Part shown: piece after piece, positions 50,501-64,000 of the stretch
How positions within the stretch are numbered: the stretch's first letter is position 1
Layout: every line of letters starts with the position of its first letter
NCBI RefSeq assembly: GCF_958295425.1
Contig: NC_081151.1
Span: forward strand, 14,604,606 to 14,668,605
Direction: 5' to 3'
DNA from: Solea solea
Lineage: Eukaryota; Chordata; Actinopteri; Pleuronectiformes; Soleidae
DNA length: 64,000 bases
The notes under the pieces: generated by a model
Told to the model about the DNA's origin: nothing
What the model saw: the letters and a program-made list of their open reading frames with translations, nothing else
Database searches by the model: none
Made by a program: the position numbers and the translations under genes

Positions 50501-50672
50501 AAAATCTGGAAATAGCCTTATCTCACCGTAATGTGCACACAGAAAGACACCAATAGGAAAACATAACCAAACAGTGGAAAAATTACAAATTCAAATACTG
50601 AGGCTACATAAATATATCTTATAAGGTGTTAACTTCATTTGTGAGTTTTATATTATAGGACAGTAGAAAAAA
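47530..50672 (+). repeat. Composite satellite copy 9
   Basis: The C cassette (four units) repeats that of copy 8 at an offset of 3,094 bp, including its private variants. D 48,482-48,691. It then switches to a long B array, 48,976-49,931, which is shorter than in copies 3, 4 and 6 because several units are missing and the TTAGTTG unit is repeated three times near 49,750-49,800. A 49,932-50,672. Confidence 0.92.
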
Positions 50673-53338
50673 GATTGAAATACCCTCGATCAGCCTTAGT
50701 CTCTACTACACATACTGAAAAATCAGACCCCTGGCTCAATGCCTTTATTAATTATTGAAGAAAATACAGTTTCCCGCCTTTTTTACGTTTGAATTTTACA
50801 GACTGTCCTTTTGGCCGCTACACGGTGACCTTTGGCCCTAGAGACCCCATATTCGGAACAGGGGATCCTCTGGACCCACTAAACAATAATCTGATAAAAA
50901 ATATAAATAAAGTCCTCTAGAATAATATTTGGTGCAATTTCAGGCTGACCTTTGACCTTTCCGAAGGTTGCACAGGTCTGAAACTCGGCACCCTAGATCA
51001 GCCTAAGTCCCTGATACACATACGGAAAAATCACACTCCTGGCTTAATGCCTTTAGGAATTATTACAAAAAACACACCCGAACGGCTGACCTTTGACCTT
51101 TCCGAAGGTTACACGGGTCTAAAACTCGGCACCCTAGATCAGCCTTAGTCCCTGATACACATACGGAAAAATCACACTCCTTGCTTAATGCCTTTAGGAA
51201 TTATTACAAAAAACACACCCGAACGGCTGACCTTTGACCTTTCCGAAGGTTGCACAGGTCTGAAACTCAGCACCCTGGATCAACCTCAGTCCCTGATACA
51301 CATACTGAAAAATCAGACTCCTGGCTTAATGCCTTTAGGAATTATTACAAAAAACACACCCGAACGGCTGACCTTTGACCTTTCCGAAGGTTGCACAGGT
51401 CTGAAACTCAGCACCCTGGATCAACCTCAGTCCCTGATACACATACTGAAAAATCAGACTCCTGGCTTAATGCCTTTAGGAATTATTACAAAAAACACAC
51501 CCGAACGGCTGACCTTTGACCTTTCTGAAGGTTGCACAGGTCTGAAACTCGGCACCCTGGATCACTCTTACTCCCTGATACACATACGGAAAAATCAGAC
51601 TCCTGGCTTAATGCCTTTACAAATAATTACAAAAAACACACCCGAACTGCTGACCTTTGACCTTTCTGAAGGTTGCACAGGTCTGAAACTCGGAATCCTG
51701 GATCAGCCTCAATCCCTGATACGCATACGGAGAAATCAGCATCCTGGCTCATTGCCTTTAGGAATTATTGAAGAAAAGACAGTCTCACACCTTTTTTACT
51801 TTTTTGAATTTTACAGACTGTCTTTTTGTTCCGCTACGTGGAGACCTTTGACCTGGGGGCTCCATATTCGGAACAGAGGATCCTCCGGAGCCACTAAACA
51901 ATAATCCGGGGGGGAAAAGCCCAAAGGACTGTTTGTCCTGTGTCCAAAAACTGAAAATCAGGTCGTGTCAGACTCTATACAGTCTTAGACCCTTTGGCCA
52001 GAGTGGAGGTTTTGGAGGGAACTACATTGCTACAGGTCGCAAGAGTGTGAATTTTTCATATGTCGTTTGGGGTCCTAAGACAAGCGGAACGACACCAGTC
52101 CCGTGCCGCGTCCCGGAAATAGCCTTATCTCAGTGTAATGCACACAGAAAGACACCAATAGGAAAACATAACCAAGCAGTGAAAAAATTACAAATTCCAA
52201 CACTGAGGGTACATAAGTATATATTATAAGTTGTTAACTTCATTCGTGAGTTTTATATTATAGGACAGTAGAAAAAAGATAAAAATACGAAATATAGCCT
52301 TATCTCAGCATAATGTGCACACAAAAAGACACCAAAAGGAAAAAACACATCCACACAGTGAAATCCTTGCAGAATCAAATACTGAGGGTACAGAAGAATT
52401 TAGACGACATCCTATACTATGACATTTTTGAGTTATTTTGGACGATATACTATAGTGACATTTTTTAGTTGTTTTGGACAACATACTATACTATGACATT
52501 TTTGAGTTATTTTGGACAATATACTATACTGACATTTTTTAGTTGTTTTGGACGTCATACTATACTATGACATTATTGAGTGATTTTGGACAACATACTT
52601 CATTTGTGAGGTTTATATTTTGGGACAGTAGAAAAAATAAAAAAATCAGGAAACAGCCTTAGCTCAGCTGAATACGCACACAAACAGACACCAATAGAAA
52701 AACCCATCCAAACTGTGAAATCATTGCAAAATCAAACACTGAGGGTACAGAAGTATATCATAAGATGTTAACTTCATTTGTGAAGTATATATTATGGGAG
52801 AGTAGAAAAAAGAAAAACATCCGAAAACAGCCTTATCTCAGCATAATGCGCACACAAACAGACACCAATAGAAAAACACATCCCAACTGTGAAATCGTTG
52901 CAAAATCAAACACTGAGGGAACAGAAGTATATCTTTTAAGATGTTAACTTCATTTGTGAGCTTTATATTATGGGACAGTAGAAAAATGAAAAAAATCAGT
53001 AAACAGCCTTACCTCAGCTTAATGCGCACACAAAAAGACAGTAATAGAAAAACACATCCGAACAGTGAAATCATTGCAAAATCAAACACTGAGGGTACAT
53101 AAATATATCTTAAATGATGTTAACTTAATTTGTGAGGTTAATATTGTGGGACAGTAGAAAAAAGAAAAAATCTGGAAATAGCCTTATCTCACCGTAATGT
53201 GCACACAGAAAGACACCAATAGGAAAACATAACCAAACAGTGGAAAAATTACAAATTCAAATACTGAGGCTACATAAATATATCTTATAAGGTGTTAACT
53301 TCATTTGTGAGTTTTATATTATAGGACAGTAGAAAAAA
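50673..53338 (+). repeat. Composite satellite copy 10
   Basis: Six C units, with GGAATCCTGG in the last one; D 51,906-52,116; short B 52,399-52,597; A 52,598-53,338. Length 2,666 bp. Confidence 0.92.
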
Positions 53339-55647
53339 GATTGAAATACCCTCGATCAGCCTTAGTCTCTACTACACATACTGAAAAATCAGACCCCTGG
53401 CTCAATGCCTTTATTAATTATTGAAGAAAATACAGTTTCCCGCCTTTTTTACGTTTGAATTTTACAGACTGTCCTTTTGGCCGCTACACGGTGACCTTTG
53501 GCCCTAGAGACCCCATATTCGGAACAGGGGATCCTCTGGACCCACTAAACAATAATCTGATAAAAAATATAAATAAAGTCCTCTAGAATAATATTTGGTG
53601 CAATTTCAGGCTGACCTTTGACCTTTCCGAAGGTTGCACAGGTCTGAAACTCGGCACCCTAGATCAGCCTAAGTCCCTGATACACATACGGAAAAATCAC
53701 ACTCCTGGCTTAATGCCTTTAGGAATTATTACAAAAAACACACCCGAACGGCTGACCTTTGACCTTTCCGAAGGTTACACGGGTCTAAAACTCGGCACCC
53801 TAGATCAGCCTTAGTCCCTGATACACATACGGAAAAATCACACTCCTGGCTTAATGCCTTTAGGAATTATTACAAAAAACACACCCGAACGGCTGACCTT
53901 TGACCTTTCCGAAGGTTACACGGGTCTAAAACTCGGCACCCTAGATCAGCCTTAGTCCCTGATACACATACGGAAAAATCACACTCCTGGCTTAATGCCT
54001 TTAGGAATTATTACAAAAAACACACCCGAACGGCTGACCTTTGACCTTTCCGAAGGTTGCACAGGTCTGAAACTCAGCACCCTGGATCAACCTCAGTCCC
54101 TGATACACATACTGAAAAATCAGACTCCTGGCTTAATGCCTTTAGGGATTATTACAAAAAACACACCCGAACGGCTGACCTTTGACCTTTCTGAAGGTTG
54201 CACAGGTCTGAAACTCGGCACCCTGGATCACTCTTACTCCCTGATACACATACGGAAAAATCAGACTCCTGGCTTAATGCCTTTACAAATAATTACAAAA
54301 AACACACCCGAACTGCTGACCTTTGACCTTTCTGAAGGTTGCACAGGTCTGAAACTCGGAACCCTGGATCAGCCTCAATCCCTGATACGCATACGGAGAA
54401 ATCAGCATCCTGGCTCATTGCCTTTAGGAATTATTGAAGAAAAGACAGTCTCACACCTTTTTTACTTTTTTGAATTTTACAGACTGTCTTTTTGTTCCGC
54501 TACGTGGAGACCTTTGACCTGGGGGCTCCATATTCGGAACAGAGGATCCTCCGGAGCCACTAAACAATAATCCGGGGGGGAAAAGCCCAAAGGACTGTTT
54601 GTCCTGTGTCCAAAAACTGAAAATCAGGTCGTGTCAGACTCTATACAGTCTTAGACCCTTTGGCCAGAGTGGAGGTTTTGGAGGGAACTACATTGCTACA
54701 GGTCGCAAGAGTGTGAATTTTTCATATGTCGTTTGGGGTCCTAAGACAAGCGGAACGACACCAGTCCCGTGCCGCGTCCCGGAAATAGCCTTATCTCAGT
54801 GTAATGCGCACACAGAAAGACACCAATAGGAAAACATAACCAAACAGTGAAAAAATTACAAATTCAAACACTGAGGGTACATAAGTATATATTATAAGTT
54901 GTTAACTTCATTCGTGAGTTTTATATTATAGGACAGTAGAAAAAAGATAAAAATACAAAATATAGCCTTATCTCAGCATAATGTGCACACAAAAAGACAC
55001 CAAAAGGAAAAAACACAGCCACACAGTGAAATCATTGCAAAATCAAATACTGAGGGTACAGAAGTATTTTAGACGACATGCTATACTATGACATTTTTGT
55101 CTCTTTTTTGACAACATACTATACTATGACGTTTCTGTCTCATTTAGACGACATACTATTCTATGACATTATCGAGTTGTTTTGGACGACATTCTATACT
55201 ATGACATGTTTGTCTCATTTTGAACGACACACTATGCAATGACATTTTTGTCTCATTTTGGACGACATACTATACTATAAAATTTTTATCTTATTTTGGG
55301 CGACATACTATACTATGACATTTTTGTCTCATTTTGAAAAACATACTATACTAAGACGTTTTTGTCTCATTTTGAAAAACATACTATACTATGACATTTT
55401 TGTGTGATTTTGGACGATATACTATACTATGTCGTTTTTGTCTCATTTTGGACAACATACGATACGATGACGTTTGTGTCTCATTTTGAAAAACGTACTA
55501 TACTATGACGTTTTTGTCTCATTTTGGACATCATACTATACTATGACATTTTTGAGTTATTTTGGACAATATACTATACTGACATTTTTTAGTTGTTTTG
55601 GACGTCATACTATACTATGACATTATTGAGTGATTTTGGATAACATA
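53339..55647 (+). repeat. Composite satellite copy 11 (last before array A2)
   Basis: Six C units, two of which keep the TAG stop; D 54,573-54,782; A; intermediate-length B array 55,077-55,647. After B the composite-type monomer starts (TTTATATTTTGGG) but changes within about 35 bp into array-1-type satellite A. The unit therefore ends in a recombinant monomer. Confidence 0.92.
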
Positions 55648-58600
55648 CTTCATTTGTGAGGTTTATATTTTGGGACAGTAGAAAAATGAAAAAAATCCGG
55701 AAACAGCCTTATCTCAGCTGAATGAGCACAAAAATAGAAAAACACATTACAACAGTAAAATCATTGCAAAAACAAACACTGAGGGTACAGAAGTATAACT
55801 TATATGATGTTAACTTCATTCATGAGGTTTATATCATGGGACAGTAGAAAAAATAAAATACATCCGAAAACAGCCTTATCTCAGCTGAATGCGCACAAAA
55901 ATAGAAAAACACATGCAAACAGTGAAATCATTGCAAAAATCAAACACTGACGGTACATAAGTATATCTTATAAGATGTAGACTTCATTAGTGAGGTTTAT
56001 GTTATGGTAGAGTAGAAAAATAAAAAAAAATCCGGAAACAGCCTTATCTCAGCGTATTGCGCACACGAACAGACACCAATAGAAAAACACATGCAAACAG
56101 TGAAATCATTGCAAAAACAAACACTGAGGGTACATAAGTATATATTATAAGTTGTTTACTTCATTTGTGAGGTTTATATTATGGGACAGTAGACAAAAGA
56201 AAAAAAATCAGAAAACAGCCTTATCTCAGCTGAATGTGCACAAAAATAGAAAAACACATTACAACAGTAAAATCATTGCAAAATCAAACAATGAAGGCAC
56301 AAAAGTATATCTTATAAGATGCGAACTTCATTTGTGAGGTTTATGTTATGGTAGAGTAGAAAAATGAAAAAAAATCCGGAAACAGCCTTATCTCAGCTGA
56401 ATGCGCACACAAACAGACACCAATAGAAAAACACATGCAATCAGTGAAATCATTGCAAAATCAAACAATGAAGGCACAGAAGTATATCTTATAAGATGCG
56501 AACTTCATTTGTGAGGTTTATGTTATGGTAGAGTAGAAAAATGAAAAAAATCCGGAAACAGCCTTATCTCAGCTGAATGAGCACAAAAATAGAAAAACAC
56601 ATTACAACAGTAAAATCATTGCAAAAACAAACACTGAGGGTACAGAAGTATAACTTATATGATGTTAACTTCATTCATGAGGTTTATATCATGGGACAGT
56701 AGAAAAAATAAAATACATCCGAAAACAGCCTTATCTCAGCTGAATGCGCACAAAAATAGAAAAACACATGCAAACAGTGAAATCATTGCAAAAATCAAAC
56801 ACTGACGGTACATAAGTATATCTTATAAGATGTAGACTTCATTAGTGAGGTTTATGTTATGGTAGAGTAGAAAAATAAAAAAAAATCCGGAAACAGCCTT
56901 ATCTCAGCGTATTGCGCACACGAACAGACACCAATAGAAAAACACATGCAAACAGTGAAATCATTGCAAAAACAAACACTGAGGGTACATAAGTATATAT
57001 TATAAGTTGTTTACTTCATTTGTGAGGTTTATATTATGGGACAGTAGACAAAAGAAAAAAAATCAGAAAACAGCCTTATCTCAGCTGAATGTGCACAAAA
57101 ATAGAAAAACACATTACAACAGTAAAATCATTGCAAAATCAAACAATGAAGGCACAGAAGTATATCTTATAAGATGCGAACTTCATTTGTGAGGTTTATG
57201 TTATGGTAGAGTAGAAAAATGAAAAAAAATCCGGAAACAGCCTTATCTCAGCTGAATGCGCACACAAACAGACACCAATAGAAAAACACATGCAATCAGT
57301 GAAATCATTGCAAAATCAAACAATGAAGGCACAGAAGTATATCTTATAAGATGCGAACTTCATTTGTGAGGTTTATATTATGGGACAGTAGAAAAATGAA
57401 AAAAATCCGGAAACAGCCTTATCTCAGCTGAATGCGCACAAAAATAGAAAAACACATGCAAACAGTGAAATCATTGCAAAAACAAACACTGAGGGTACAG
57501 AAGTATATCTTATAAGTTGTTAACTTCATTTGTGAGGTTTATATTATGGGACAGTAGACAAAAGAAAAAAAATCAGAAAACAGCCTTATCTCAGCTGGAT
57601 GTGCACAAAACAGACATACATAGAAAAACACATGCAATCAGTGAAATCATTGCAAAAACAAACACTGACGGTACAGAAGTATATCTTATATGATGTTAAC
57701 TTCATTTGTGAGGTTTATGTTATGGGACAGTAGACAAATGAAAAATCCGAAAACAGCCTTATCTCAGCTGAATGCGCACACAAACAGACACAAATAGAAA
57801 AACACATCCAAACTGTGAAATCATTGCAAAAACAAACACTGAGGGTACAGAAGTATATCTTATAAGATGTTAACTTCATTTGTGAGGTTTATATTATGGG
57901 ACAGTAGACAAAAGAAAAAAAATCAGAAAACAGCCTTATCTCAGCTGGATGTGCACAAAACAGACATACATAGAAAAACACATGCAATCAGTGAAATCAT
58001 TGCAAAAACAAACACTGACGGTACAGAAGTATATCTTATATGATGTTAACTTCATTTGTGAGGTTTATGTTATGGGACAGTAGACAAATGAAAAATCCGA
58101 AAACAGCCTTATCTCAGCTGAATGCGCACACAAACAGACACAAATAGAAAAACACATCCAAACTGTGAAATCATTGCAAAAACAAACACTGAGGGTACAG
58201 AAGTATATCTTATAAGTTGTTAACTTCATTTGTGAGGTTTATATTATGGGACAGTAGAAAAATGAAAAAAATCCGGAAACAGCCTTATCTCAGCTGAATG
58301 CGCACAAAAATAGAAAAACACATTACAACAGTAAAATCATTGCAAAATCAAACAATGAAGGCACAGAAGTATATCTTATAAGATGCGAACTTCATTTGTG
58401 AGGTTTATGTTATGGTAGAGTAGAAAAATGAAAAAAATCCGGAAACAGCCTTATCTCAGCGTATTGCGCACACGAACAGACACCAATAGAAAAACACATG
58501 CAAACAGTGAAATCATTGCAAAAACAAACACTGAGGGTACATAAGTATATATTAAAAGTTGTTTACTTCATTTGTGAGGTTTATATTATGGGACAGTAGA

Positions 58601-61600
58601 CAAAAGAAAAAAAATCAGAAAACAGCCTTATCTCAGCTGAATGCGCACAAAAATAGAAAAACACATTACAACAGTAAAATCATTGCAAAATCAAACAATG
58701 AAGGCACAGAAGTATATCTTATAAGATGCGAACTTCATTTGTGAGGTTTATGTTATGGTAGAGTAGAAAAATGAAAAAAATCCGGAAACAGCCTTATCTC
58801 AGCGTATTGCGCACACGAACAGACACCAATAGAAAAACACATGCAAACAGTGAAATCATTGCAAAAACAAATACTGAGGGTACAGAAGTATATCTTATAA
58901 GTTGTTTACTTCATTTGTGAGGTTTATATTATGGGACAGTAGACAAAAGAAAAAAAATCAGAAAACAGCCTTATCTCAGCTGAATGTGCACAAAACAGAC
59001 ATACATAGAAAAACACATGCAAACAGTGAAATCATTGCAAAAACAAACACTAACGGTACAGAAGTATATCTTATATGATGTTAACTTCATTTGTGAGGTT
59101 TATGTTATGGGACAGTAGACAAATGAAAAATCCGAAAACAGCCTTATCTCAGCTGAATGCGCACACAAACAGACACAAATAGAAAAACACATCCAAACTG
59201 TGAAATCATTGCAAAAACAAACACTGAGGGTACAGAAGTATATCTTATAAGATGTTAACTTCATTTGTGAGGTTTATATTATGGGACAGTAGAAAAATGA
59301 AAAAAATCCGGAAACAGCCTTATCTCAGCTGAATGCGCACAAAAATAGAAAAACACATGCAAACAGTGAAATCATTGCAAAAACAAACACTGAGGGTACA
59401 TAAGTATATATTATAAGTTGTTTACTTCATTTGTGAGGTTTATATTATGGGACAGTAGACAAAAGAAAAAAAATCAGAAAACAGCCTTATCTCAGCTGAA
59501 TGCGCACAAAACAGACACCAATAGAAAAACACATCTCAACAGTGAAATCATTGCAAAATCAAACACTGAAGGTACAGAAGTATAACTTATAAGATGTTAA
59601 CTTCATTCATGAGGTTTATATCATGGGACAGTAGTAAAAATAAAATAAATCCGAAAACAGCCTTATCTCAGCTGAATGCGCACACAAACAGACACAAATA
59701 GAAAAACACATCCAAACTGTGAAATCATTGCAAAAACAAATACTGAGGGTACAGAAGTATATCTTATAAGTTGTTAACTTCATTTGTGAGGTTTATGTTA
59801 TGGGACAGTAGACAAATGAAAAATCCGAAAACAGCCTTATCTCAGCTGAATGCGCACACAAACGGACACCAATAGAAAAACACATCCAAACTGTGAAATC
59901 ATAGAAAAAACAAACAATGAAGGCACAGAAGTATATCTTATAAGATGCGAACTTCATTTGTGAGGTTTATGTTATGGTAGAGTAGAAAAATGAAAAAAAT
60001 CCGGAAACAGCCTTATCTCAGCTGAATGCGCACACAAACAGACACCAAAATAAAAACACATCTCAACAGTGAAACCATTGCAAAATCAAACACTGAAGGT
60101 ACAGAAGTATATCTTATAAGATGTTAACTTCATTCATGAGGTTTATATCATGGGACAGTAGAAAAAATAAAATAAATCCGAAAACAGCCTTATCTCAGCT
60201 GAATGCGGACAAAAATAGAAAAACACATTACAACAGTGAAATCATTGCAAAAATCAAACACTGACGGTACTTAAGTATATCTTATAAGATGCTAACTTCA
60301 TTTGTGAGGTTTATGTTATGGTAGAGTAGAAAAATGAAAAAAATCCGGAAACAGCCTTATCTCAGCGTATTGCGCACACGAACAGACACCAATAGAAAAA
60401 CACATGCAAACAGTGAAATCATTGCAAAAACAAATACTGAGGGTACAGAAGTATATCTTATAAGTTGTTTACTTCATTTGTGAGGTTTATATTATGGGAC
60501 AGTAGAAAAATGAAAAAAATCCGGAAACAGCCTTATCTCAGCTGAATGCGCACAAAAATAGAAAAACACATTACAACAGTAAAATCATTGCAAAATCAAA
60601 CAATGAAGGCACAGAAGTATATCTTATAAGATGCGAACTTCATTTGTGAGGTTTATGTTATGGTAGAGTAGAAAAATGAAAAAAATCCGGAAACAGCCTT
60701 ATCTCAGCGTATTGCGCACACGAACAGACACCAATAGAAAAACACATGCAAACAGTGAAATCATTGCAAAAACAAACACTGAGGGTACATAAATATATAT
60801 TATAAGTTGTTTACTTCATTTGTGAGGTTTATATTATGGGACAGTAGACAAAAGAAAAAAAATCAGAAAACAGCCTTATCTCAGCTGGATGTGCACAAAA
60901 CAGACATACATAGAAAAACACATGCAATCAGTGAAATCATTGCAAAAACAAACACTGACGGTACAGAAGTATATCTTATATGATGTTAACTTCATTTGTG
61001 AGGTTTATGTTATGGGACAGTAGACAAATGAAAAATCCGAAAACAGCCTTATCTCAGCTGAATGCGCACACAAACAGACACAAATAGAAAAACACATCCA
61101 AACTGTGAAATCATTGCAAAAACAAACACTGAGGGTACAGAAGTATATCTTATAAGATGTTAACTTCATTTGTGAGGTTTATATTATGGGACAGTAGAAA
61201 AATGAAAAAAAGTCCGGAAACAGCCTTATCTCAGCTGAATGCGCACAAAAATAGAAAAACACATGCAAACAGTGAAATCATTGCAAAAATCAAACACTGA
61301 CGGTACAGAAGTATATCTTATATGATGTTAACTTCATTTGTGAGGTTTATGTTATGGGACAGTAGACAAATGAAAAATCCGAAAACAGCCTTATCTCAGC
61401 TGAATGCGCACACAAACAGACACAAATAGAAAAACACATCCAAACTGTGAAATCATTGCAAAAACAAACACTGAGGGTACAGAAGTATATCTTATAAGAT
61501 TTTAACTTCATTTGTGAGGTTTATATTATGGGACAGTAGAAAAATGAAAAAAAGACGGAAACATCCTTATCTCAGCTGAATGCGCACAAAAATAGAAAAA

Positions 61601-63618
61601 CACATTACAACAGTAAAATCATTGCAAAATCAAACAATGAAGGCACAGAAGTATATCTTATAAGATGCGAACTTCATTTGTGAGGTTTATGTTATGGTAG
61701 AGTAGAAAAATTTAAAAAATCCGGAAACAGCCTTATCTCAGCTGAATGAGCACAAAACAGACATAAATAGAAAAACACATGCAAACAGTGAAATCATTGC
61801 AAAATCAAACACTGAAGGTACAGAAGTATATCTTATATGATGTTAACTTCATTTGTGAGGTTTATGTTATTGGACAGTAGACAAATGAAAAATCCGAAAA
61901 CAGCCTTATCTCAGCTGAATGCGCACACAAACAGACACCAATAGAAAAACACATCCAAACAGTGAAATCATTGCAAAAATCAAACAAGACGGTACATAAG
62001 TATATCTTATAATATGTACACTTCATTTGTGAGGTTTATGTTATAGTAGAGTAGAAAAATTAAAAAAATCCGAAAACAGCCTTATCTCAGCTGAATGCGC
62101 ACACAAACAGACACCAAAATAAAAACACATCTCAACAGTGAAATCATTGCAAAATCAAACACTGAAGGTACAGAAGTATAACTTATAAGATGTTAACTTC
62201 ATTCATGAGGTTTATATCATGGGACAGTAGAAAAAATAAAATAAATCCGAAAACAGCCTTATCTCAGCTGAATGCGCACAAAAATAGAAAAACACATGCA
62301 AACAGTGAAATCATTACAAAAATCAAACACTGACGGTACATAAGTATATCTTATAAGATGTACACTTCATTAGTGAGGTTTATGTTATGGTAGAGTAGAA
62401 AAATTAAAAAAAATCCGGAAACAGCCTTATCTCAGCGTATTGCGCACATGAACAGACACCAATAGAAAAACACATGCAAACAGTGAAATCATTGCAAAAA
62501 CAAACACTGAGGGTACAGAAGTATATCTTATAAGTTGTTAACTTCATTTGTGAGGTTTATGTTATGGGACAGTACACAAATGAAAAATCCGAAAACAGCC
62601 TTATCTCAGCTGAATGCGTACACAAACAGACACAAATAGAAAAACACATCCAAACTGTGAAATCATTGCAAAAACAAACACTGAGGGTTCAGAAGTATAT
62701 CTTATAAGATGTTAACTTCATTTGTGAGGTTTATATTATGGGACAGTAGAAAAATGAAAGAAATCCGGAAACAGCCTTATCTCAGCTGAATGCGCACAAA
62801 AATAGAAAAACACATTACAACAGTAAAATCATTGCAAAATCAAACAGTGAAGGTACAGAAGTATATCTTATATGATGTTAACTTCATTCATGAGGTTTAT
62901 ATTATGGGACAGTAGAAAAAATAAAGAAATCCGAAAACTTATCTCGGCTGAATGCGCACACAAACATACACAAATAGAAAAACAGATGCAAACTGTGAAA
63001 TCATTGCAAAATCAGACAGTGAAGGTACAGAAGTATATCATAAGATGTTAACTTCATTTGTGAAGTATATATTATGGGAGAGTAGAAAAAAGAAAAACAT
63101 CCGAAAACAGCCTTATCTCAGCATAATGCGCACACAAACAGACACCAATAGAAAAACACATCCCAACTGTGAAATCGTTGCAAAATCAAACACTGAGGGA
63201 ACAGAAGTATATCTTTTAAGATGTTAACTTCATTTGTGAGCTTTATATTATGGGACAGTAGAAAAATGAAAAAAATCAGTAAACAGCCTTACCTCAGCTT
63301 AATGCGCACACAAAAAGACAGTAATAGAAAAACACATCCGAACAGTGAAATCATTGCAAAATCAAACACTGAGGGTACATAAATATATCTTAAATGATGT
63401 TAACTTAATTTGTGAGGTTAATATTGTGGGACAGTAGAAAAAAGAAAAAATCTGGAAATAGCCTTATCTCACCGTAATGTGCACACAGAAAGACACCAAT
63501 AGGAAAACATAACCAAACAGTGGAAAAATTACAAATTCAAATACTGAGGCTACATAAATATATCTTATAAGGTGTTAACTTCATTTGTGAGTTTTATATT
63601 ATAGGACAGTAGAAAAAA
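55648..63618 (+). repeat. Satellite A, array 2
   Basis: About 46 monomers in the same orientation and of the same variant types as array 1 (AAAATACATCCG, CGTATTGCGCACACG, GGATGTGCACAAAACAG, CGAACTTC). The regular 13-monomer order is not kept. Local duplications dominate: an 855 bp, five-monomer block starting near 55,680 recurs near 56,535 and shares the private GAATGAGCAC variant, and a 350 bp dimer at 57,551 recurs at 57,901. From about 63,048 the monomers are of the composite type (TGAAGTATATATTATGGGAGAG) and lead into the next C cassette. Confidence 0.95.
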
Positions 63619-64000
63619 GATTGAAATACCCTCGATCAGCCTTAGTCTCTACTACACATACTGAAAAATCAGACCCCTGGCTCAATGCCTTTATTAATTA
63701 TTGAAGAAAATACAGTTTCCCGCCTTTTTTACGTTTGAATTTTACAGACTGTCCTTTTGGCCGCTACACGGTGACCTTTGGCCCTAGAGACCCCATATTC
63801 GGAACAGGGGATCCTCTGGACCCACTAAACAATAATCTGATAAAAAATATAAATAAAGTCCTCTAGAATAATATTTGGTGCAATTTCAGGCTGACCTTTG
63901 ACCTTTCCGAAGGTTGCACAGGTCTGAAACTCGGCACCCTAGATCAGCCTAAGTCCCTGATACACATACGGAAAAATCACACTCCTGGCTTAATGCCTTT
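63619..64000 (+). repeat. Composite satellite copy 12, truncated by the window end
   Basis: Leading arm and the first C unit with its DR1 site. The window ends within the first unit, at the GGCTTAATGCCTTT motif. The preceding A monomers (63,048-63,618) match those of copy 10/11, including the CTTAAATGATG variant at about 53,110 and 63,390. The composite array therefore resumes after array A2. Confidence 0.92.

Noticed and set aside
23012..54570. Open frames of 144-285 codons made of a 47-residue repeat
   Set aside because: They exist because the 141 bp C unit is divisible by three. Upstream units carry TAG in the same frame, starts are internal to a repeat, and no signal peptide or domain is visible. 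Treated as satellite, not genes.
8762..63227. Many 60-98 codon open frames in satellite A and D, and Tyr-rich frames in B
   Set aside because: The same short frames recur in each repeat copy with stops at fixed repeat positions. This is a repeat by-product.
1..64000. CENP-B box
   Set aside because: I looked for the TTCG....A..CGGG core in the A, B, C and D consensus sequences and did not find it. The centromere idea therefore rests only on architecture.
1..64000. tRNA, rRNA or other structured RNA genes
   Set aside because: No A/B-box pair, cloverleaf or rRNA core sequence was recognised on either strand.

Overview
The window is eukaryotic DNA dominated by tandem satellite repeats. It contains no complete protein-coding gene that I can support. 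The only gene-like material lies in one 7.9 kb non-satellite island. It consists of short candidate exons with GT/AG splice signals, degenerate LINE-1-like reverse-transcriptase and endonuclease pieces, and GT and TGTA microsatellites. That mix suggests a vertebrate, most likely a teleost fish. This is inference: no marker gene identifies the species.

Layout. (1) 1-11,280: array of an AT-rich satellite, called A here, with monomers of about 166-177 bp. The monomers form a 13-monomer higher-order repeat of exactly 2,247 bp, present as two full copies and several shortened ones. (2) 11,281-19,146: the non-satellite island. It holds two candidate minus-strand exons (14,216-14,371 and 13,604-13,696), one candidate plus-strand exon (15,533-15,604), two oppositely oriented LINE fragments, a CpG-rich patch, microsatellites and a diverged 220 bp duplication. 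(3) 19,147-20,826: array of a second, unrelated minisatellite, called B, with a 38 bp unit. (4) 20,827-55,647: a composite satellite in which A monomers carry two nested insertions at fixed positions. One is a B array (about 0.2 kb or 0.6-1.15 kb). The other is a C-D cassette of about 1.0-1.6 kb containing 3-7 tandem 141 bp C units, flanked by related arms and followed by a unique 210 bp D segment. Eleven composite copies of 2.3-3.8 kb follow each other head to tail. (5) 55,648-63,618: a second array of A monomers. (6) 63,619-64,000: the start of another C cassette, cut by the window end.

The most striking content is the composite itself, a satellite of satellites with three levels of tandem repetition. 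Every 141 bp C unit also contains a perfect DR1 nuclear-receptor half-site pair (AGGTCAAAGGTCA on the minus strand), about 61 copies by my count. The copies are very similar and recur with exact offsets of 3,756, 5,999 and 3,094 bp, which points to recent amplification by unequal exchange. Long open frames in the repeats, up to 285 codons, arise because 141 is divisible by three. I do not regard them as genes.
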